A stretch of DNA of 64,000 bases from Ignavibacteriota bacterium (GCA_013112585.1 JABFGH010000011.1:62001-126000); one strand, 5' to 3'. Positions 43,935-54,506 are shown, counted from the first letter of the stretch. Translations and numbers: made by a program. Notes: generated by a model not told the origin, from the sequence alone.

Positions 43935-46412
43935 ATGACAAATCTCCGAGCGCCTAAGCACAAAGAATTAAAACCCGAAGACTTAAAATGGAAATGTAAC
44001 CCGGACGAATTAGGATTTGAATCAACAAGTAATGTAAAACCTATTGATGGTATTGTTGGACAAGAACGTGCAGTAAAGGCTTTAAAATTAGGGGTCGATT
44101 TAAGAAGCCCCGGCTATAATATTTTTCTAACCGGTTTATCCGGTACCGGAAAGGCGACAACAGTAAAAAAAATGCTTCAAGAACTGAGTCCCGATAGCCA
44201 GGCATTAAACGATTATGCTTATGTAAATAATTTTAATGATTCTGATAAACCAATGCTGTTAGTTTTTTCTGCGGGTAAAGCTAAAACATTTAAAAATGAT
44301 TTAGCTTCTTCAATTAAATTTTTGCAGGAAAATATCCCGCAAGTTTTAGAAAATGAAAATTTTGTTTTGCAGAAAAAGCAGCTTATATCTCATTATAATG
44401 ATCAGCAGCAGAATATAAAAAATACATTCGAAGAAAAATTGCGTAAAGATAACTTTACCTTAGGGCAGGTAAAAGTTGGTGAAGTACCCAGACCTGAAAT
44501 TTTTGCACTAATTGAAGATAAGCCTGTTTTTATCGGTCAATTAGATGAACTTGTTCTTGCAAAAAAAATTACTAAACAGAAAGCTAAACAGATTACGAAA
44601 AAATACACTGATTTCCAGGATGAACTTCAGTCAGTATTTAAGCAGAGCATGCAGTTGAGTCAAGAGTTTCAGGAAAAAATAATCAGTTTAGAAATTAATT
44701 CAGTAAAGGATATCATCGAGGCTACACTTACCGAATTAAAATCAAAGTATCAGTCCAAAAAGGTTACCGGATATTTAGATCAAGTTGCTCAAAGCATTTT
44801 AGATAATTTGGATATTTTTAAAGGACAAAGACCAAGTACCGAGGAATCCGGCGAAGGTTATATTATTGACTACATGAAAGATTATGAGGTTAATATTATT
44901 TTAGATAATTCCAATAAAAAAGAAAGTCCGGTTGTAATTGAAACAACTCCAAATTACAGTAATCTTTTTGGAATGATTGAAAAATACAGTGATGGAAGAG
45001 GCGGATGGCTTGCCGATTTTACCAGAATTAAATCCGGTTCGCTGCTTAAAGCAAACGGCGGTTACTTAGTAATCAACGCAGCAGATGCATTCAATGAACC
45101 CGGTGTGTGGAAAACGCTTAAGCGTGTTTTGATGTACGGAAAATTAGAAATTCAGGATATGGCTAATGTTTATCATTTTTCTCCTTCAATACTAAAGCCC
45201 GAAGCAATAAATGTTGATACAAAGATATTGTTAATCGGCAGCAATTATATTTATTCGGTGCTTTCAGGCTATGAAGAAGACTTTAAAAAAATATTTAAAG
45301 TTAAAGCTGAATTTGATTATGAGATGAAGCGAACTGATAAAAGTATTGTTGAGTATTCAAAAATAATTAAAAAATTAATAGACGCTGAATCACTTTTAGA
45401 ATTTAGTTCGGGCGCAATTGCAGCAATTATTGAATACGGCTCCAGGTATGCCGGAGAAAAAAACAAGCTGACAGCACGCTTTTCATACATTGCTGATTTA
45501 GTTAGGGAATCATGTTTTTGGGCTAGAGATGTAGGTGAAGAGCTTGTAACTGAATATTCAGTTCACCATGCGTACAATGCAGCACGGGAAAGGCACGGTC
45601 TTTATGAATCGAAAGTTAATGAAATGATCAAAGAAGGTTCAATGCTTATTGATACTGATGGTGCCCGAGTTGGTCAAATTAATGGTCTGGCAGTTTATGG
45701 AAACGGGCATTACTCATTCGGTAAGCCGACAAGAATTACAGCCACTGTATCTTTAGGAACCGGTAATATTATTAACGTTGAACGGGAAGCAGGCTTAAGC
45801 GGCAGCTCTCATAACAAAGGTGTGTTAGTAATTACAGGTTATTTTAGAGAAAATTTCGGAAGAAAGATTCCGCTATCATTCCAGGCAAGTTTAGTGTTTG
45901 AACAAGGTTACGGAAAGATAGATGGTGACAGTGCTTCAATAACAGAAGTTTGCGCATTGCTTTCATGCATATCAAATATACCGATTAAACAATCGCTGGC
46001 TATTACGGGCTCTGTTAATCAAAAGGGAGATATTCAGCCGATAGGCGGAGTAAACGAAAAAGTTGAAGGCTTTTACGAAATTTGTAAAGCCCGCGGATTA
46101 ACTAAAAAACAGGGTGTGATTATTCCGAAGCAGAATGTAAAAGACTTAATGCTTAAAGATGAAATTGTTGAGGCAGTTAAAAATAAAGAGTTCCATATTT
46201 ATTCTGTTTCAAAAGTTGAAGAGGCTGTTGAAATTTTAACAGGGGTGCGTGCAGGAAAATTACTAACAACCGGATGGCATCAAACTAATACAGTATTTGG
46301 AGCTGTTGAAAAAACATTAAGGGAAATGAGAGCAAAAATGAAACCGGTGATGAACAAAACTCCCTCGGCACCGCCTAAAAAGAAATCAGTAAAAACTAAA
46401 AAGAAGAAATAA
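43935..46412 (+). CDS. ATP-dependent Lon-family protease (AAA_32/LonB-like type)
   Basis: An 825-aa AAA+ protease of the Lon-related class with an AAA_32 domain rather than the LonA substrate-binding domain. Walker A FLTGLSGTGKAT is at about residues 60-71, a long helical insertion follows (~120-330), and GGWLADFTRIKSGSLLKANGGYLVINAADA contains the Walker B region. The C-terminal Lon protease domain (~570-780) has the catalytic Ser in KIDGDSASITE and Lys in GVNEKVEG. A Lys-rich tail ends the protein. Degrades misfolded or regulatory proteins in the cytoplasm. Four bases separate it from pyk. Confidence 0.92.
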   Translation: MTNLRAPKHKELKPEDLKWKCNPDELGFESTSNVKPIDGIVGQERAVKALKLGVDLRSPGYNIFLTGLSGTGKATTVKKMLQELSPDSQALNDYAYVNNFNDSDKPMLLVFSAGKAKTFKNDLASSIKFLQENIPQVLENENFVLQKKQLISHYNDQQQNIKNTFEEKLRKDNFTLGQVKVGEVPRPEIFALIEDKPVFIGQLDELVLAKKITKQKAKQITKKYTDFQDELQSVFKQSMQLSQEFQEKIISLEINSVKDIIEATLTELKSKYQSKKVTGYLDQVAQSILDNLDIFKGQRPSTEESGEGYIIDYMKDYEVNIILDNSNKKESPVVIETTPNYSNLFGMIEKYSDGRGGWLADFTRIKSGSLLKANGGYLVINAADAFNEPGVWKTLKRVLMYGKLEIQDMANVYHFSPSILKPEAINVDTKILLIGSNYIYSVLSGYEEDFKKIFKVKAEFDYEMKRTDKSIVEYSKIIKKLIDAESLLEFSSGAIAAIIEYGSRYAGEKNKLTARFSYIADLVRESCFWARDVGEELVTEYSVHHAYNAARERHGLYESKVNEMIKEGSMLIDTDGARVGQINGLAVYGNGHYSFGKPTRITATVSLGTGNIINVEREAGLSGSSHNKGVLVITGYFRENFGRKIPLSFQASLVFEQGYGKIDGDSASITEVCALLSCISNIPIKQSLAITGSVNQKGDIQPIGGVNEKVEGFYEICKARGLTKKQGVIIPKQNVKDLMLKDEIVEAVKNKEFHIYSVSKVEEAVEILTGVRAGKLLTTGWHQTNTVFGAVEKTLREMRAKMKPVMNKTPSAPPKKKSVKTKKKK

Positions 46413-46416
46413 TTTT

Positions 46417-47847
46417 ATGCCGCTAAAAAACTTTGCTAATACAAAAATACTTGCAACCATTGGTCCCGCAACCGATAGCGTTGAAACAATTTCAGCATTA
46501 ATTGATGCAGGAATTGACGGGGTAAGACTTAATATGTCTCATGGTTCATTGGAGAATTTTGAAGAATTATTTACAACAATTCATAATGTTTGCGTCAAAC
46601 GTTCAACACCGCTTGCAGTGCTGGCTGATTTACAAGGACCAAAAATTAGAGTGGGAGATTTAGAAGAAAAGGAAATCTACCTAAGCCAAAATGATAAAGT
46701 TGAAATAACAACAGAAGATATACTCGGGACTCGTGAAAAAATTTCTTGCAATTATAAAAACCTACCGCACGATGCCGATATTGACGACAAAATTTTAATT
46801 GATGACGGCTTAATTAAACTGAAGGTTGTTGAGATTAAGGATAAATCTGTTGTTTGCAAAATTATTGAAGGCGGAGTATTAAAGCCGCGTAAAGGAATGA
46901 ACATGCCGGGCATGAAATTGCGCATGTCATCGATAACGGAAAAAGATAAAACCGACTTAAAGTTTTTGCTCAAACACCGTGTAGATTTTATAGCTTTATC
47001 TTTTGTTCGGGAGGCTAAGGATATTTATGAATTGAAAGAACTGCTGAAAAAAGAAAATGTAACGAAACAAGTAATTGCAAAAATTGAAAAGCCGGAGGCT
47101 GTAAAAAATTTTGATGAAATACTAAAAGCCGCCGATGGTATTATGGTGGCGCGCGGTGATCTTGGTGTTGAAATGGATCCGCAGGATGTACCGATTATTC
47201 AAAAAGAGATTATCCGTAAATGCAGAGCCGTGGGTAAACTTGTAATTACGGCAACGCAAATGATGGAATCGATGATCAAGAATCCGATACCAACTCGTGC
47301 CGAGGCATCCGATGTAGCAAATGCAGTGTGGGACGGCACCGATGTAGTAATGCTTAGCGCCGAAACATCAATAGGCAAGTTCCCGGTAGAATCTGTTAAA
47401 GTTATGAATGATATTCTGCAGAAGAGTGAAAGTCAGCATAATTATTTCAGCAAGCATGATTTTGATATTCCCGATGACTTGGAAAGTAATTTATTTGATA
47501 GTACCGGTATGGCAATTACTGAAATTACAAAACGTGTTAATACTGATTATGTAATTATTTTTACACACAAAGGAAGAAAAGCTAAAGCTGTAATAAAATA
47601 CCGCCCGCCATGCCCTGTAATTGTTTTTTCCGATAGTTTTGAAACACTTAATATTCTAAACTTGCATCATGGTACATACCCTTTATTTAAAGAGGGTTTT
47701 GATCTGGAAGAAACCGTTATTGAAAAATCTCTTGCATTGTTAAAACGTAAAAAAATCATAAGGAAAAATGATGTATTGCTTTTTGCATCCGGTGCGCCTT
47801 ATACAGATTTAGACAGGAAAAATTGGAATAGGTTTGTAGTTGTTTAG
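46417..47847 (+). CDS. pyk: Pyruvate kinase
   Basis: Converts phosphoenolpyruvate and ADP to pyruvate and ATP. 476 aa, with RLNMSHGSLE (active-site Arg/Asn/Ser), DLQGPKIRVG, the catalytic Lys region in AKIEKPEAVKNFDEI, the MVARGDLGVEM metal-binding loop and ATQMMESMIKNPIPTRAE (the pyk signature). The C-terminal allosteric domain is complete. It begins 4 bp after the Lon-like gene and is very likely cotranscribed with it, an unusual pairing with no evident functional meaning. Confidence 0.97.
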   Translation: MPLKNFANTKILATIGPATDSVETISALIDAGIDGVRLNMSHGSLENFEELFTTIHNVCVKRSTPLAVLADLQGPKIRVGDLEEKEIYLSQNDKVEITTEDILGTREKISCNYKNLPHDADIDDKILIDDGLIKLKVVEIKDKSVVCKIIEGGVLKPRKGMNMPGMKLRMSSITEKDKTDLKFLLKHRVDFIALSFVREAKDIYELKELLKKENVTKQVIAKIEKPEAVKNFDEILKAADGIMVARGDLGVEMDPQDVPIIQKEIIRKCRAVGKLVITATQMMESMIKNPIPTRAEASDVANAVWDGTDVVMLSAETSIGKFPVESVKVMNDILQKSESQHNYFSKHDFDIPDDLESNLFDSTGMAITEITKRVNTDYVIIFTHKGRKAKAVIKYRPPCPVIVFSDSFETLNILNLHHGTYPLFKEGFDLEETVIEKSLALLKRKKIIRKNDVLLFASGAPYTDLDRKNWNRFVVV

Positions 47848-47910
47848 TGATTGAAATTTTCATATCATTTTTAGCAAATAGATCACTGAAAAAAGTAAAA
47901 AAATAAAATT

Positions 47911-48930
47911 ATGAATGAATTTAAATTAGCAAAATGGTGGAAAGAAACAGACAATGACAAACTGCTCTGTACCCTTTGTCCGCGTTACTGCACTATTGGT
48001 GAAGGGCAAAAAGGATTTTGCTACATAAGAGAAAATATTGACGGCAAACTTTATTCAACCGGATACGGAAGACCAACGGGATTTGCTATTGATCCTATTG
48101 AGAAAAAACCGCTAAGTCATTTTTATCCCGGGACAGAAATTTTAAGCTTTGGAACAGCGGGCTGTAATTTAGGTTGTAAATTTTGTCAGAACTGGAGTAT
48201 GAGCAAAGCAAAACTTGATGATGTAAATGCACTGAAAGCCTCGCCTGAAGACGTTGTTGATATTGCTGAAAAGTATGGAGTTAAATCGATTGCATACACT
48301 TACAATGATCCCACAATATTTGGTGAGTATGTTATTGATATTTCTAAAATTGCGAGAGAGGAAGGAATTAAGTCAGTAATGGTAACAGCAGGCTATATTG
48401 ATAAAGAAGCCCGTAAAGATGTGTTCAAATATATTGATGCTGCTAATATTGATCTTAAAGCATTCTCAGAAACATTTTATCATAAAATAACTTTTTCGCA
48501 CCTTGCAGATGTTTTAGATACTTTGGTTTGGTTAAAAAATGAAACTGATGTTTGGTTTGAAATTACTACACTTTTAATTCCCGGTGAAAATGATTCGGAT
48601 GAAGAAATCACAAAAATGTGTGATTGGATAGTAAAAAATTTAGGAGATGATGTTCCGATTCACTTTACTGCTTTTCACCCGGATTTTAAGATGAGAGATA
48701 AAAGCCGCACACCCGGCAGCACATTAATTCGTGCAAAAAACATTGCACAAAAAGCAGGTATAAAATTTTGCTATGTAGGCAATGTTAATGATGTTAAAAA
48801 TCAAACAACTTACTGCCCAAACTGCGGTAAAGCTTTAATAGAAAGGGATTGGCATTCTGTGCAGAGCAACAAGCTAATCGGTAACTACTGCTTTAGTTGC
48901 GGTACAAAAATTTCCGGGGTGTTTAATTAA
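47911..48930 (+). CDS. amrS: AmrS-type radical SAM enzyme (AmmeMemoRadiSam system)
   Basis: A 339-aa protein related to pyruvate-formate-lyase activases. An N-terminal Cys cluster (CTLCPRYCTIGEGQKGFC) is followed by the CX3CX2C cluster motif in GCNLGCKFCQNW, SAM-binding TYNDPTIFGEYV and NIDLKAFSE. The C-terminal zinc-ribbon-like CPNCGKALI and CFSCGTKI is the version seen in many AmrS proteins. In other genomes it is linked with Memo (amrB) and AMMECR1 (amrA) genes, but neither is adjacent here. The modified target is not known with certainty. 63 bp after pyk, 25 bp before a histidine kinase. Confidence 0.88.
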   Translation: MNEFKLAKWWKETDNDKLLCTLCPRYCTIGEGQKGFCYIRENIDGKLYSTGYGRPTGFAIDPIEKKPLSHFYPGTEILSFGTAGCNLGCKFCQNWSMSKAKLDDVNALKASPEDVVDIAEKYGVKSIAYTYNDPTIFGEYVIDISKIAREEGIKSVMVTAGYIDKEARKDVFKYIDAANIDLKAFSETFYHKITFSHLADVLDTLVWLKNETDVWFEITTLLIPGENDSDEEITKMCDWIVKNLGDDVPIHFTAFHPDFKMRDKSRTPGSTLIRAKNIAQKAGIKFCYVGNVNDVKNQTTYCPNCGKALIERDWHSVQSNKLIGNYCFSCGTKISGVFN

Positions 48931-48955
48931 CTGCTAATTTTATTATGAGTTAAAT

Positions 48956-50083
48956 ATGGAAGATATTTTTAAGTCGGCAATTGAAAATTTACCGGTCCCG
49001 GCATTGTTCTTAAATGAAAAGGGTATAATAAAATTTGCCAACATAACCGCCAAGGAAATCTTTAATTCCGATAAATTAGAAGAAAAAAATATTCGGGATA
49101 TTATTCCTTTTCCCGAAACCAAGAAGATTGATGAAATAATTTCGTGTGATCAAAAATTCAACATTATAATTCCTATTGGCGAAATACTTTTTGACTTTGT
49201 AATTAAAGGAAACAATAAATTTAATTTAGCGCAGATGTACGGTTTTGATGTTACTGATTTGAAACGAAAAGAGCGGGCATTAAACTTAGCAATATCTCAA
49301 GCCGATGAAGTTAAGCAAATGGAAAAAGATTTTCTGGCAAAAGTTTCTCACGAGGTACGCTCGCCCCTTTTGGTTATTGAGGGATTTACTGAATTACTGA
49401 TTGGTGAGATTGATAATAATTTGCGTGATGAATTTGAACCCTTTTTTTATGCAATAAATAATAGTGGGAAAAGATTGATCCGCGCATTTGATTTAGTGCT
49501 GCATAACTATCAACTGCACACGCGTATTTATCATCCAATTTTTGAAAAAGTAAATTTACGTGAAGCTGTTCAAAACACTCATAAAGCATTTTACTCATTT
49601 GCAACAGAGAAAAAAATAAAATTTACAACTCATTTTAATTTAACTGAAGATCCAATTATTGAAACGGATCAAAATTCAGTTGAACAGATTTTAGCGATAT
49701 TAATTAATAATGCTTTCAGTTTTACACTTCAGGGCAAAATAAGTCTGCAGGTTTACGATACAGGAGATAAAATAGCCGTTGATGTTATGGATAGCGGAAC
49801 CGGAATACCCGATGATTTGTTCGGTATTTTAAATAGATACTTTTCAGGCGAATACAAAGGCAGCCTTAGCAGCTATGAGATTACCGGCTTAGGGCTGGAA
49901 ACAGTAAAAATGTTTTGTGATTTAATTGAAGCTGAGATGACAGTTAAAACAGTTTATGGCGAAGGTTCGGTTTTTACATTTAAAGTTAAAAAGATGAATA
50001 AAAAAATTACTGAAAAGAAAGAGAATCAAGCATCGAATATTTATTATTTACCTTCAACAAAAAAGCCCGGCAATGTAATTTAA
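48956..50083 (+). CDS. Soluble PAS-domain histidine kinase
   Basis: A 375-aa cytoplasmic sensor: a PAS-like domain (residues 1-105, ENLPVPALFLNEKGIIKFAN), the HisKA helix with His132 (AKVSHEVRSPL), and a HATPase domain (~220-350) with SVEQILAILINNAFSFT, DVMDSGTGIPDD and EITGLGLETVKMF. No TM segment, so it senses a cytosolic signal. No response regulator is adjacent, so the partner is elsewhere. The gene ends inside the left arm of a strong terminator at 50061. Confidence 0.9.
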   Translation: MEDIFKSAIENLPVPALFLNEKGIIKFANITAKEIFNSDKLEEKNIRDIIPFPETKKIDEIISCDQKFNIIIPIGEILFDFVIKGNNKFNLAQMYGFDVTDLKRKERALNLAISQADEVKQMEKDFLAKVSHEVRSPLLVIEGFTELLIGEIDNNLRDEFEPFFYAINNSGKRLIRAFDLVLHNYQLHTRIYHPIFEKVNLREAVQNTHKAFYSFATEKKIKFTTHFNLTEDPIIETDQNSVEQILAILINNAFSFTLQGKISLQVYDTGDKIAVDVMDSGTGIPDDLFGILNRYFSGEYKGSLSSYEITGLGLETVKMFCDLIEAEMTVKTVYGEGSVFTFKVKKMNKKITEKKENQASNIYYLPSTKKPGNVI

Positions 50084-50094
50084 CCGGGCTTTTT
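50061..50094. terminator. Bidirectional intrinsic terminator between the PAS kinase and ahcY
   Basis: A perfect 10-bp stem AAAAGCCCGG (50061-50070) / CCGGGCTTTT (50084-50093) with a 13-base loop and T/A tracts on both sides, overlapping the 3' end of the plus-strand kinase gene (stop at 50083). It sits 24 bp beyond the ahcY stop, so it can serve both convergent genes. Confidence 0.9.
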
Positions 50095-50117
50095 AAAAAT
50101 AGAATTAAACTGAACTA

Positions 50118-51437
50118 TTAATATCTGTAATAATCCGGCTTAAATGGACCATTAACTGTAACGCCAATATATTCAGCTTGTTCTTCAGTTAGCTTATCCA
50201 ATTCAACACCAATTTTTTCAAGATGAAGCTCCGCAACTTTTTCATCTAAATGTTTCGGCAGCATATAAACTTTGTTTTCGTATTTGTCAGGATTATTCCA
50301 AAGTTCAATCTGTGCTAAGGTTTGGTTTGTAAATGAATTTGACATAACAAAAGAAGGATGACCCGTTGCACAGCCTAAGTTGACTAATCTTCCTTCAGCT
50401 AAAACAATTATTTCCTTTCCATCAACAGTATACATATCAACTTGAGGTTTAATAACATCTTTTGTATCGCCGTAATTTTTATTCAGCCATGCCATATCAA
50501 TTTCATTATCGAAGTGACCGATATTGCAGACTACGGTTTTATCTTTCATCAATTTGAAAGCTTCGCCTGTTACAATATCTTTGTTGCCTGTTGCTGTCAC
50601 AACAATATCAGCTTCCGGAACAGCGTCTAAAAATCTTTTAACTTCAAATCCTTCCATAGCAGCCTGCAGAGCACAAATAGGATCAATCTCACTAATCAAA
50701 ACTCTAACACCAGCATTACGAAGTGATTCTGCCGAACCTTTACCAACATCGCCATAGCCTGCAACAACCGCTACTTTTCCAGCCATCATTAAATCTGTTG
50801 CTCTTCTTAATGCATCAACCAATGATTCACGGCAGCCGTATTTATTATCAAATTTAGATTTTGTTACTGAGTCGTTTACATTAATTGCGGGTACGGGCAG
50901 TGTTCCTTTTTCCACTCTCTCGTATAAACGATGAACACCGGTTGTTGTTTCTTCGGATAGACCCTTTATGTTTTTAACGAGTTCAGGATATCTATCTAAC
51001 ACCATGTTTGTTAAATCGCCGCCGTCATCAAGAATTAATGTAAGAGGCTTTCTTTCTTCGCCGAAAAATAATGTCTGCTCAATACACCAGTCAAACTCTT
51101 CCTCGGTCATACCTTTCCATGCATAAACAGAAATACCTGCATCGGCAATTGCCGCAGCAGCATGATCTTGAGTAGAAAAAATATTACATGATGACCAGGT
51201 AACTTCTGCGCCAAGTTCAATTAGCGTTTCAATAAGAACCGCTGTTTGAATTGTCATGTGCAGGCAGCCGGCAATTCGAGCACCCTTTAGTGGTTTTGAT
51301 TCTCCGTACTCTTTTCTTAAGGACATTAATCCCGGCATTTCGGCTTCGGCAAGCGTAATTTCTTTTCTTCCCCAAGCTGCTAAGGAAATATCCTTTACTT
51401 TATATTTTATATACTCTTTTGTTGCTACTTCACTCAT
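50118..51437 (-). CDS. ahcY: S-adenosylhomocysteine hydrolase
   Basis: Splits S-adenosylhomocysteine to adenosine and homocysteine, relieving product inhibition of methyltransferases. 439 aa with the NAD-binding [20 protein letters not shown], the substrate motifs [17 protein letters not shown] and [18 protein letters not shown], and the C-terminal [11 protein letters not shown]. Its ATG overlaps the metK stop by 4 bases, so the pair forms a SAM-cycle operon. Confidence 0.97.
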   Translation of the reverse strand: MSEVATKEYIKYKVKDISLAAWGRKEITLAEAEMPGLMSLRKEYGESKPLKGARIAGCLHMTIQTAVLIETLIELGAEVTWSSCNIFSTQDHAAAAIADAGISVYAWKGMTEEEFDWCIEQTLFFGEERKPLTLILDDGGDLTNMVLDRYPELVKNIKGLSEETTTGVHRLYERVEKGTLPVPAINVNDSVTKSKFDNKYGCRESLVDALRRATDLMMAGKVAVVAGYGDVGKGSAESLRNAGVRVLISEIDPICALQAAMEGFEVKRFLDAVPEADIVVTATGNKDIVTGEAFKLMKDKTVVCNIGHFDNEIDMAWLNKNYGDTKDVIKPQVDMYTVDGKEIIVLAEGRLVNLGCATGHPSFVMSNSFTNQTLAQIELWNNPDKYENKVYMLPKHLDEKVAELHLEKIGVELDKLTEEQAEYIGVTVNGPFKPDYYRY

Positions 51438-52588
51438 TTTTTATCCTTTGTTTTATTATACTTTACAAACTTATCAACTAAATCTAATTTTTCCCATGTG
51501 AATTCTTTTCTACCAAAATGACCATAAGAAGATGTTGCCTGATAAATTGGTGATTTTAAGTTTAATCTTTTGATAATCCCTTTCGGTGTTAAGTCAACTT
51601 CTTTATTTATCATATCTGCAATTTCAGAATCGCTTATTCTTCCGGTGCCATTGGTATCAACAAAAATAGAAACCGGTTCTGCTACACCAATTGCGTACGA
51701 AACTTGAACCAAACATTCTTTTGCTAGTTTGGCTGCAACTACATTTTTAGCAATATGTCTTACAGCATAAGTTGCGCTCCTATCAACCTTGGATGGGTCT
51801 TTTCCTGAAAAAGCTCCGCCTCCGTGAGGCGCCCATCCTCCGTAGGTATCAACAATAATTTTTCTGCCTGTTACTCCGGTATCACCATGAGGTCCGCCAA
51901 TTTCAAATTTACCGGTTGGGTTAACAAAGTACTTTGTTTTTTTATCGATGTACTTTGCGGGAATAACTTTTTTAATAACATTTTCAACTACATCTTTTTT
52001 AATCTTACTTTGTTTAACGCCGCCATCGTGCTGTGTTGAAATTACAACTGCATCAACCCTTATTGGTTTATGATTATCATCATATTCAATAGTTACCTGA
52101 GATTTTGAATCGGGTCTGAGGTATGGCATCAGTTTATTGTTTCGCTTCCTAATATCAGAAAGTTTTTTTACTAATTTATGAGCAAATACAATAGGCATAG
52201 GCATAAGCTCCGGTGTTTGATCGCAGGCATAACCGAACATAATTCCCTGGTCGCCGGCACCTCCGGTATCAACGCCCATTGCAATATCGGGTGACTGAGA
52301 ATGGATTGAATTTAATACTCCGCACGATTCCGAATCAAATTTGTATTCAGCTTTTGTATAACCTATTTTTTTAATTGTGTCTCTCACAACTGTTTCAACA
52401 TCAATATAAGCTTTAGTAGTAACCTCGCCGCCAACAATTACAAGCCCTGTTGTTACAAAAGTTTCGCAAGCAACTCTTGAATTTGGATCTTCTTTTAACA
52501 TTGCATCTAGAATACCATCTGATATAGCATCACATACTTTATCGGGGTGTCCTTCAGAAACTGATTCGGAAGTGAATAAGTAACCCAT
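51434..52588 (-). CDS. metK: S-adenosylmethionine synthase
   Basis: Makes SAM from methionine and ATP. 384 aa with [20 protein letters not shown] at the N-terminus, [12 protein letters not shown] (the signature), the [16 protein letters not shown] loop that closes the active site, and [14 protein letters not shown] at the end. First gene of the metK-ahcY operon. No SAM-riboswitch-like structure is evident in the 148 bp upstream. Confidence 0.97.
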   Translation of the reverse strand: MGYLFTSESVSEGHPDKVCDAISDGILDAMLKEDPNSRVACETFVTTGLVIVGGEVTTKAYIDVETVVRDTIKKIGYTKAEYKFDSESCGVLNSIHSQSPDIAMGVDTGGAGDQGIMFGYACDQTPELMPMPIVFAHKLVKKLSDIRKRNNKLMPYLRPDSKSQVTIEYDDNHKPIRVDAVVISTQHDGGVKQSKIKKDVVENVIKKVIPAKYIDKKTKYFVNPTGKFEIGGPHGDTGVTGRKIIVDTYGGWAPHGGGAFSGKDPSKVDRSATYAVRHIAKNVVAAKLAKECLVQVSYAIGVAEPVSIFVDTNGTGRISDSEIADMINKEVDLTPKGIIKRLNLKSPIYQATSSYGHFGRKEFTWEKLDLVDKFVKYNKTKDKK

Positions 52589-52736
52589 TAATACCTCATT
52601 TTATAGAATAATTTGTAAATTTGAATTATATTTTTTAGCTAAACAATAAATTTAATTAATTCATTCCCTATTATCAAATAAAGTTGTGATCAAAAAAAAT
52701 GGCTAATATGTTGAATTAAAATGGTTTAGGTGTATT

Positions 52737-53678
52737 ATGAAATTAAATAACCGGGTTACTGAATTACTTAGGATAAAATATCCAATAATTCAAGCCGGAA
52801 TGGTTTGGGTTTCGGGATGGCGGCTCGCTTCGGCTGTTTCTAATTGCGGCGGTTTGGGGCTTATCGGCTCAGGTTCCATGAAACCTGATTTGCTTAGAGA
52901 ACATATTCAAAAGTGTAAGGGTGCAACCGATAAATCATTCGGAGTTAATATTCCTTTACTGCGAGCTGATGTAGAAGACTTAATAGATGTGGTGATTGAT
53001 GAAAAAATAAAAATAATATTTTCATCAGCTGGCAGCCCGGCAAAATATATTGAAAAATTTAAAGCTCATAATTGTACTGTTGTACACGTTGTATCGAGCA
53101 TTAAACATGGTTTAAAAGCTCAAAGTGTAGGCTGCGATGCAGTAGTAGGCGAGGGTGTTGAAGCCGGCGGTCATAACGGTGCCGATGAAATAACAACCTT
53201 CGCTTTAATTCCGCAGCTTGCCGATGCATTGAATATACCGGTTATTGCTGCGGGCGGAATTGCAGACGGCAGAGGGGTATTGGCAGCATTGGTTCTCGGT
53301 GCCGAAGGGGTACAGATAGGAACGCGCTTTGCGGTTACTAATGAATCTTCAGCCAGCGAAAATTATAAAAAAGCTGTTTGTGAATCGGGTGATAATGGTA
53401 CCACACTTGTTCTGAAAAAAATTGGTATGGCAAGAATGCTAAAAAATGAATTCAGCAAAAAAGCTATTGAACTTGAAAATTCCTGTGGAAGCATTGAGGA
53501 GCTAAGTAAATTACTTGGTTCAAAAAGAGAGAGGCTTGGAATTTTTGAAGGCGACAATATTGAAGGAATGATGGAAGCCGGGCAGGGATCGGGACTTATC
53601 GAAAACGTAATTTCTGTTAAAGAACTTTTTGATGAATTGATTTCTGATTTCGAAAAAAGAAAAAGGGAGATGATGTAG
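52737..53678 (+). CDS. FabK/nitronate monooxygenase-family flavoprotein
   Basis: A 313-aa FMN TIM-barrel enzyme. The N-terminus YPIIQAGMVWVSGWRLASAVSNCGGLGLIGSGS and the phosphate-binding stretch GGIADGRGVLAALVLGAEGVQIGTRF are typical. GEGVEAGGHNGADEITTFALIPQ contains the His shared by FabK enoyl-ACP reductases and nitronate monooxygenases. In this lineage it may serve as the enoyl-ACP reductase FabK of fatty acid synthesis, but the two activities cannot be separated by eye. Monocistronic, divergent from metK. Confidence 0.88.
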   Translation: MKLNNRVTELLRIKYPIIQAGMVWVSGWRLASAVSNCGGLGLIGSGSMKPDLLREHIQKCKGATDKSFGVNIPLLRADVEDLIDVVIDEKIKIIFSSAGSPAKYIEKFKAHNCTVVHVVSSIKHGLKAQSVGCDAVVGEGVEAGGHNGADEITTFALIPQLADALNIPVIAAGGIADGRGVLAALVLGAEGVQIGTRFAVTNESSASENYKKAVCESGDNGTTLVLKKIGMARMLKNEFSKKAIELENSCGSIEELSKLLGSKRERLGIFEGDNIEGMMEAGQGSGLIENVISVKELFDELISDFEKRKREMM

Positions 53679-53786
53679 AATATTCACAATTGGCAAAACC
53701 GAATATTATCAGAACTTTATTTTATAAATGCAATTTATGAGTAAATTTAACTATATTTTAGTTAAACAATTTGGTTTAAAGGGAAT

Positions 53787-54506
53787 ATGTCACTATCGCA
53801 AATTAAAGAACAGCTTCTTTATTACAATTACCGATTTAGTTTTCCGAGCGGTAAGCAAAAGATATTTAACATCTATTTAGACCCGGTATCACTTGATGTT
53901 TTACGTGTACAAAGTGCAGCAAAACCGGAGTGGGCAAAACTGAATAAATTTATGTGTCCTAACTGTCCCCTTGAAGCTGCCAGTCATCGTTACTGCCCGC
54001 TTGCCCTCAACCTGGTTGATATTGTCGATTTTTTCAAAAACATAAACTCTTATGATAAAGTTGAAATTACTGTTGAAACTAAAGATAGATCATTCAAAAA
54101 GAAAACAGATGTTCAAGGCGGACTAAGTTCTATTATGGGAATTTTAATGGCGGGCAGCGGCTGCCCTATTTTGGGTAAATTAAAATCGATGGTAAGGTTC
54201 CATCTTCCCTTTGCTACAATTGATGAAACAGAAGTAAGGACAATTTCAATTTATCTGTTGGCACAGTATGTTCAATATAAAAAAGGACTGGAGCCTGATT
54301 GGACGCTGAAAAAATTAAAAAAAATATATGCCGATATTGAAGTTGTAAATAGAAATGTTGCAGACAAGCTATCGGAATTGGAAAAGCATGATGCGAATGT
54401 AAACTCGGTTGTTATACTAAATAACTTTGCAGCTGCCGTTCATATTTATTTAGATGATATGAATATTACTAAAGTTGAATCGTTTATTAAAGAGTTTATT
54501 GGGTAA
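53787..54506 (+). CDS. Conserved-looking hypothetical protein with a Cys-rich motif
   Basis: A 239-aa soluble protein. A likely metal site is CPNCPLEAASHRYCPLA (residues ~51-67: CxxC, a His, then Cys), and a second Cys in GSGCPILG stands near residue 131. The rest is helical. No signal peptide, no TM helix, and I do not recognise the family. The CxxCx(8)HxxC spacing could hold zinc or an Fe-S cluster. Start chosen by ATG at 53787, preceded by AAAGGGA. Isolated. Confidence 0.7.
   Translation: MSLSQIKEQLLYYNYRFSFPSGKQKIFNIYLDPVSLDVLRVQSAAKPEWAKLNKFMCPNCPLEAASHRYCPLALNLVDIVDFFKNINSYDKVEITVETKDRSFKKKTDVQGGLSSIMGILMAGSGCPILGKLKSMVRFHLPFATIDETEVRTISIYLLAQYVQYKKGLEPDWTLKKLKKIYADIEVVNRNVADKLSELEKHDANVNSVVILNNFAAAVHIYLDDMNITKVESFIKEFIG

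Noticed and set aside
52589-52736. SAM riboswitch upstream of metK
   Set aside because: No paired stems or conserved SAM-I/SAM-II words are visible. The region is AT-rich and only 148 bp long and also serves the divergent gene.
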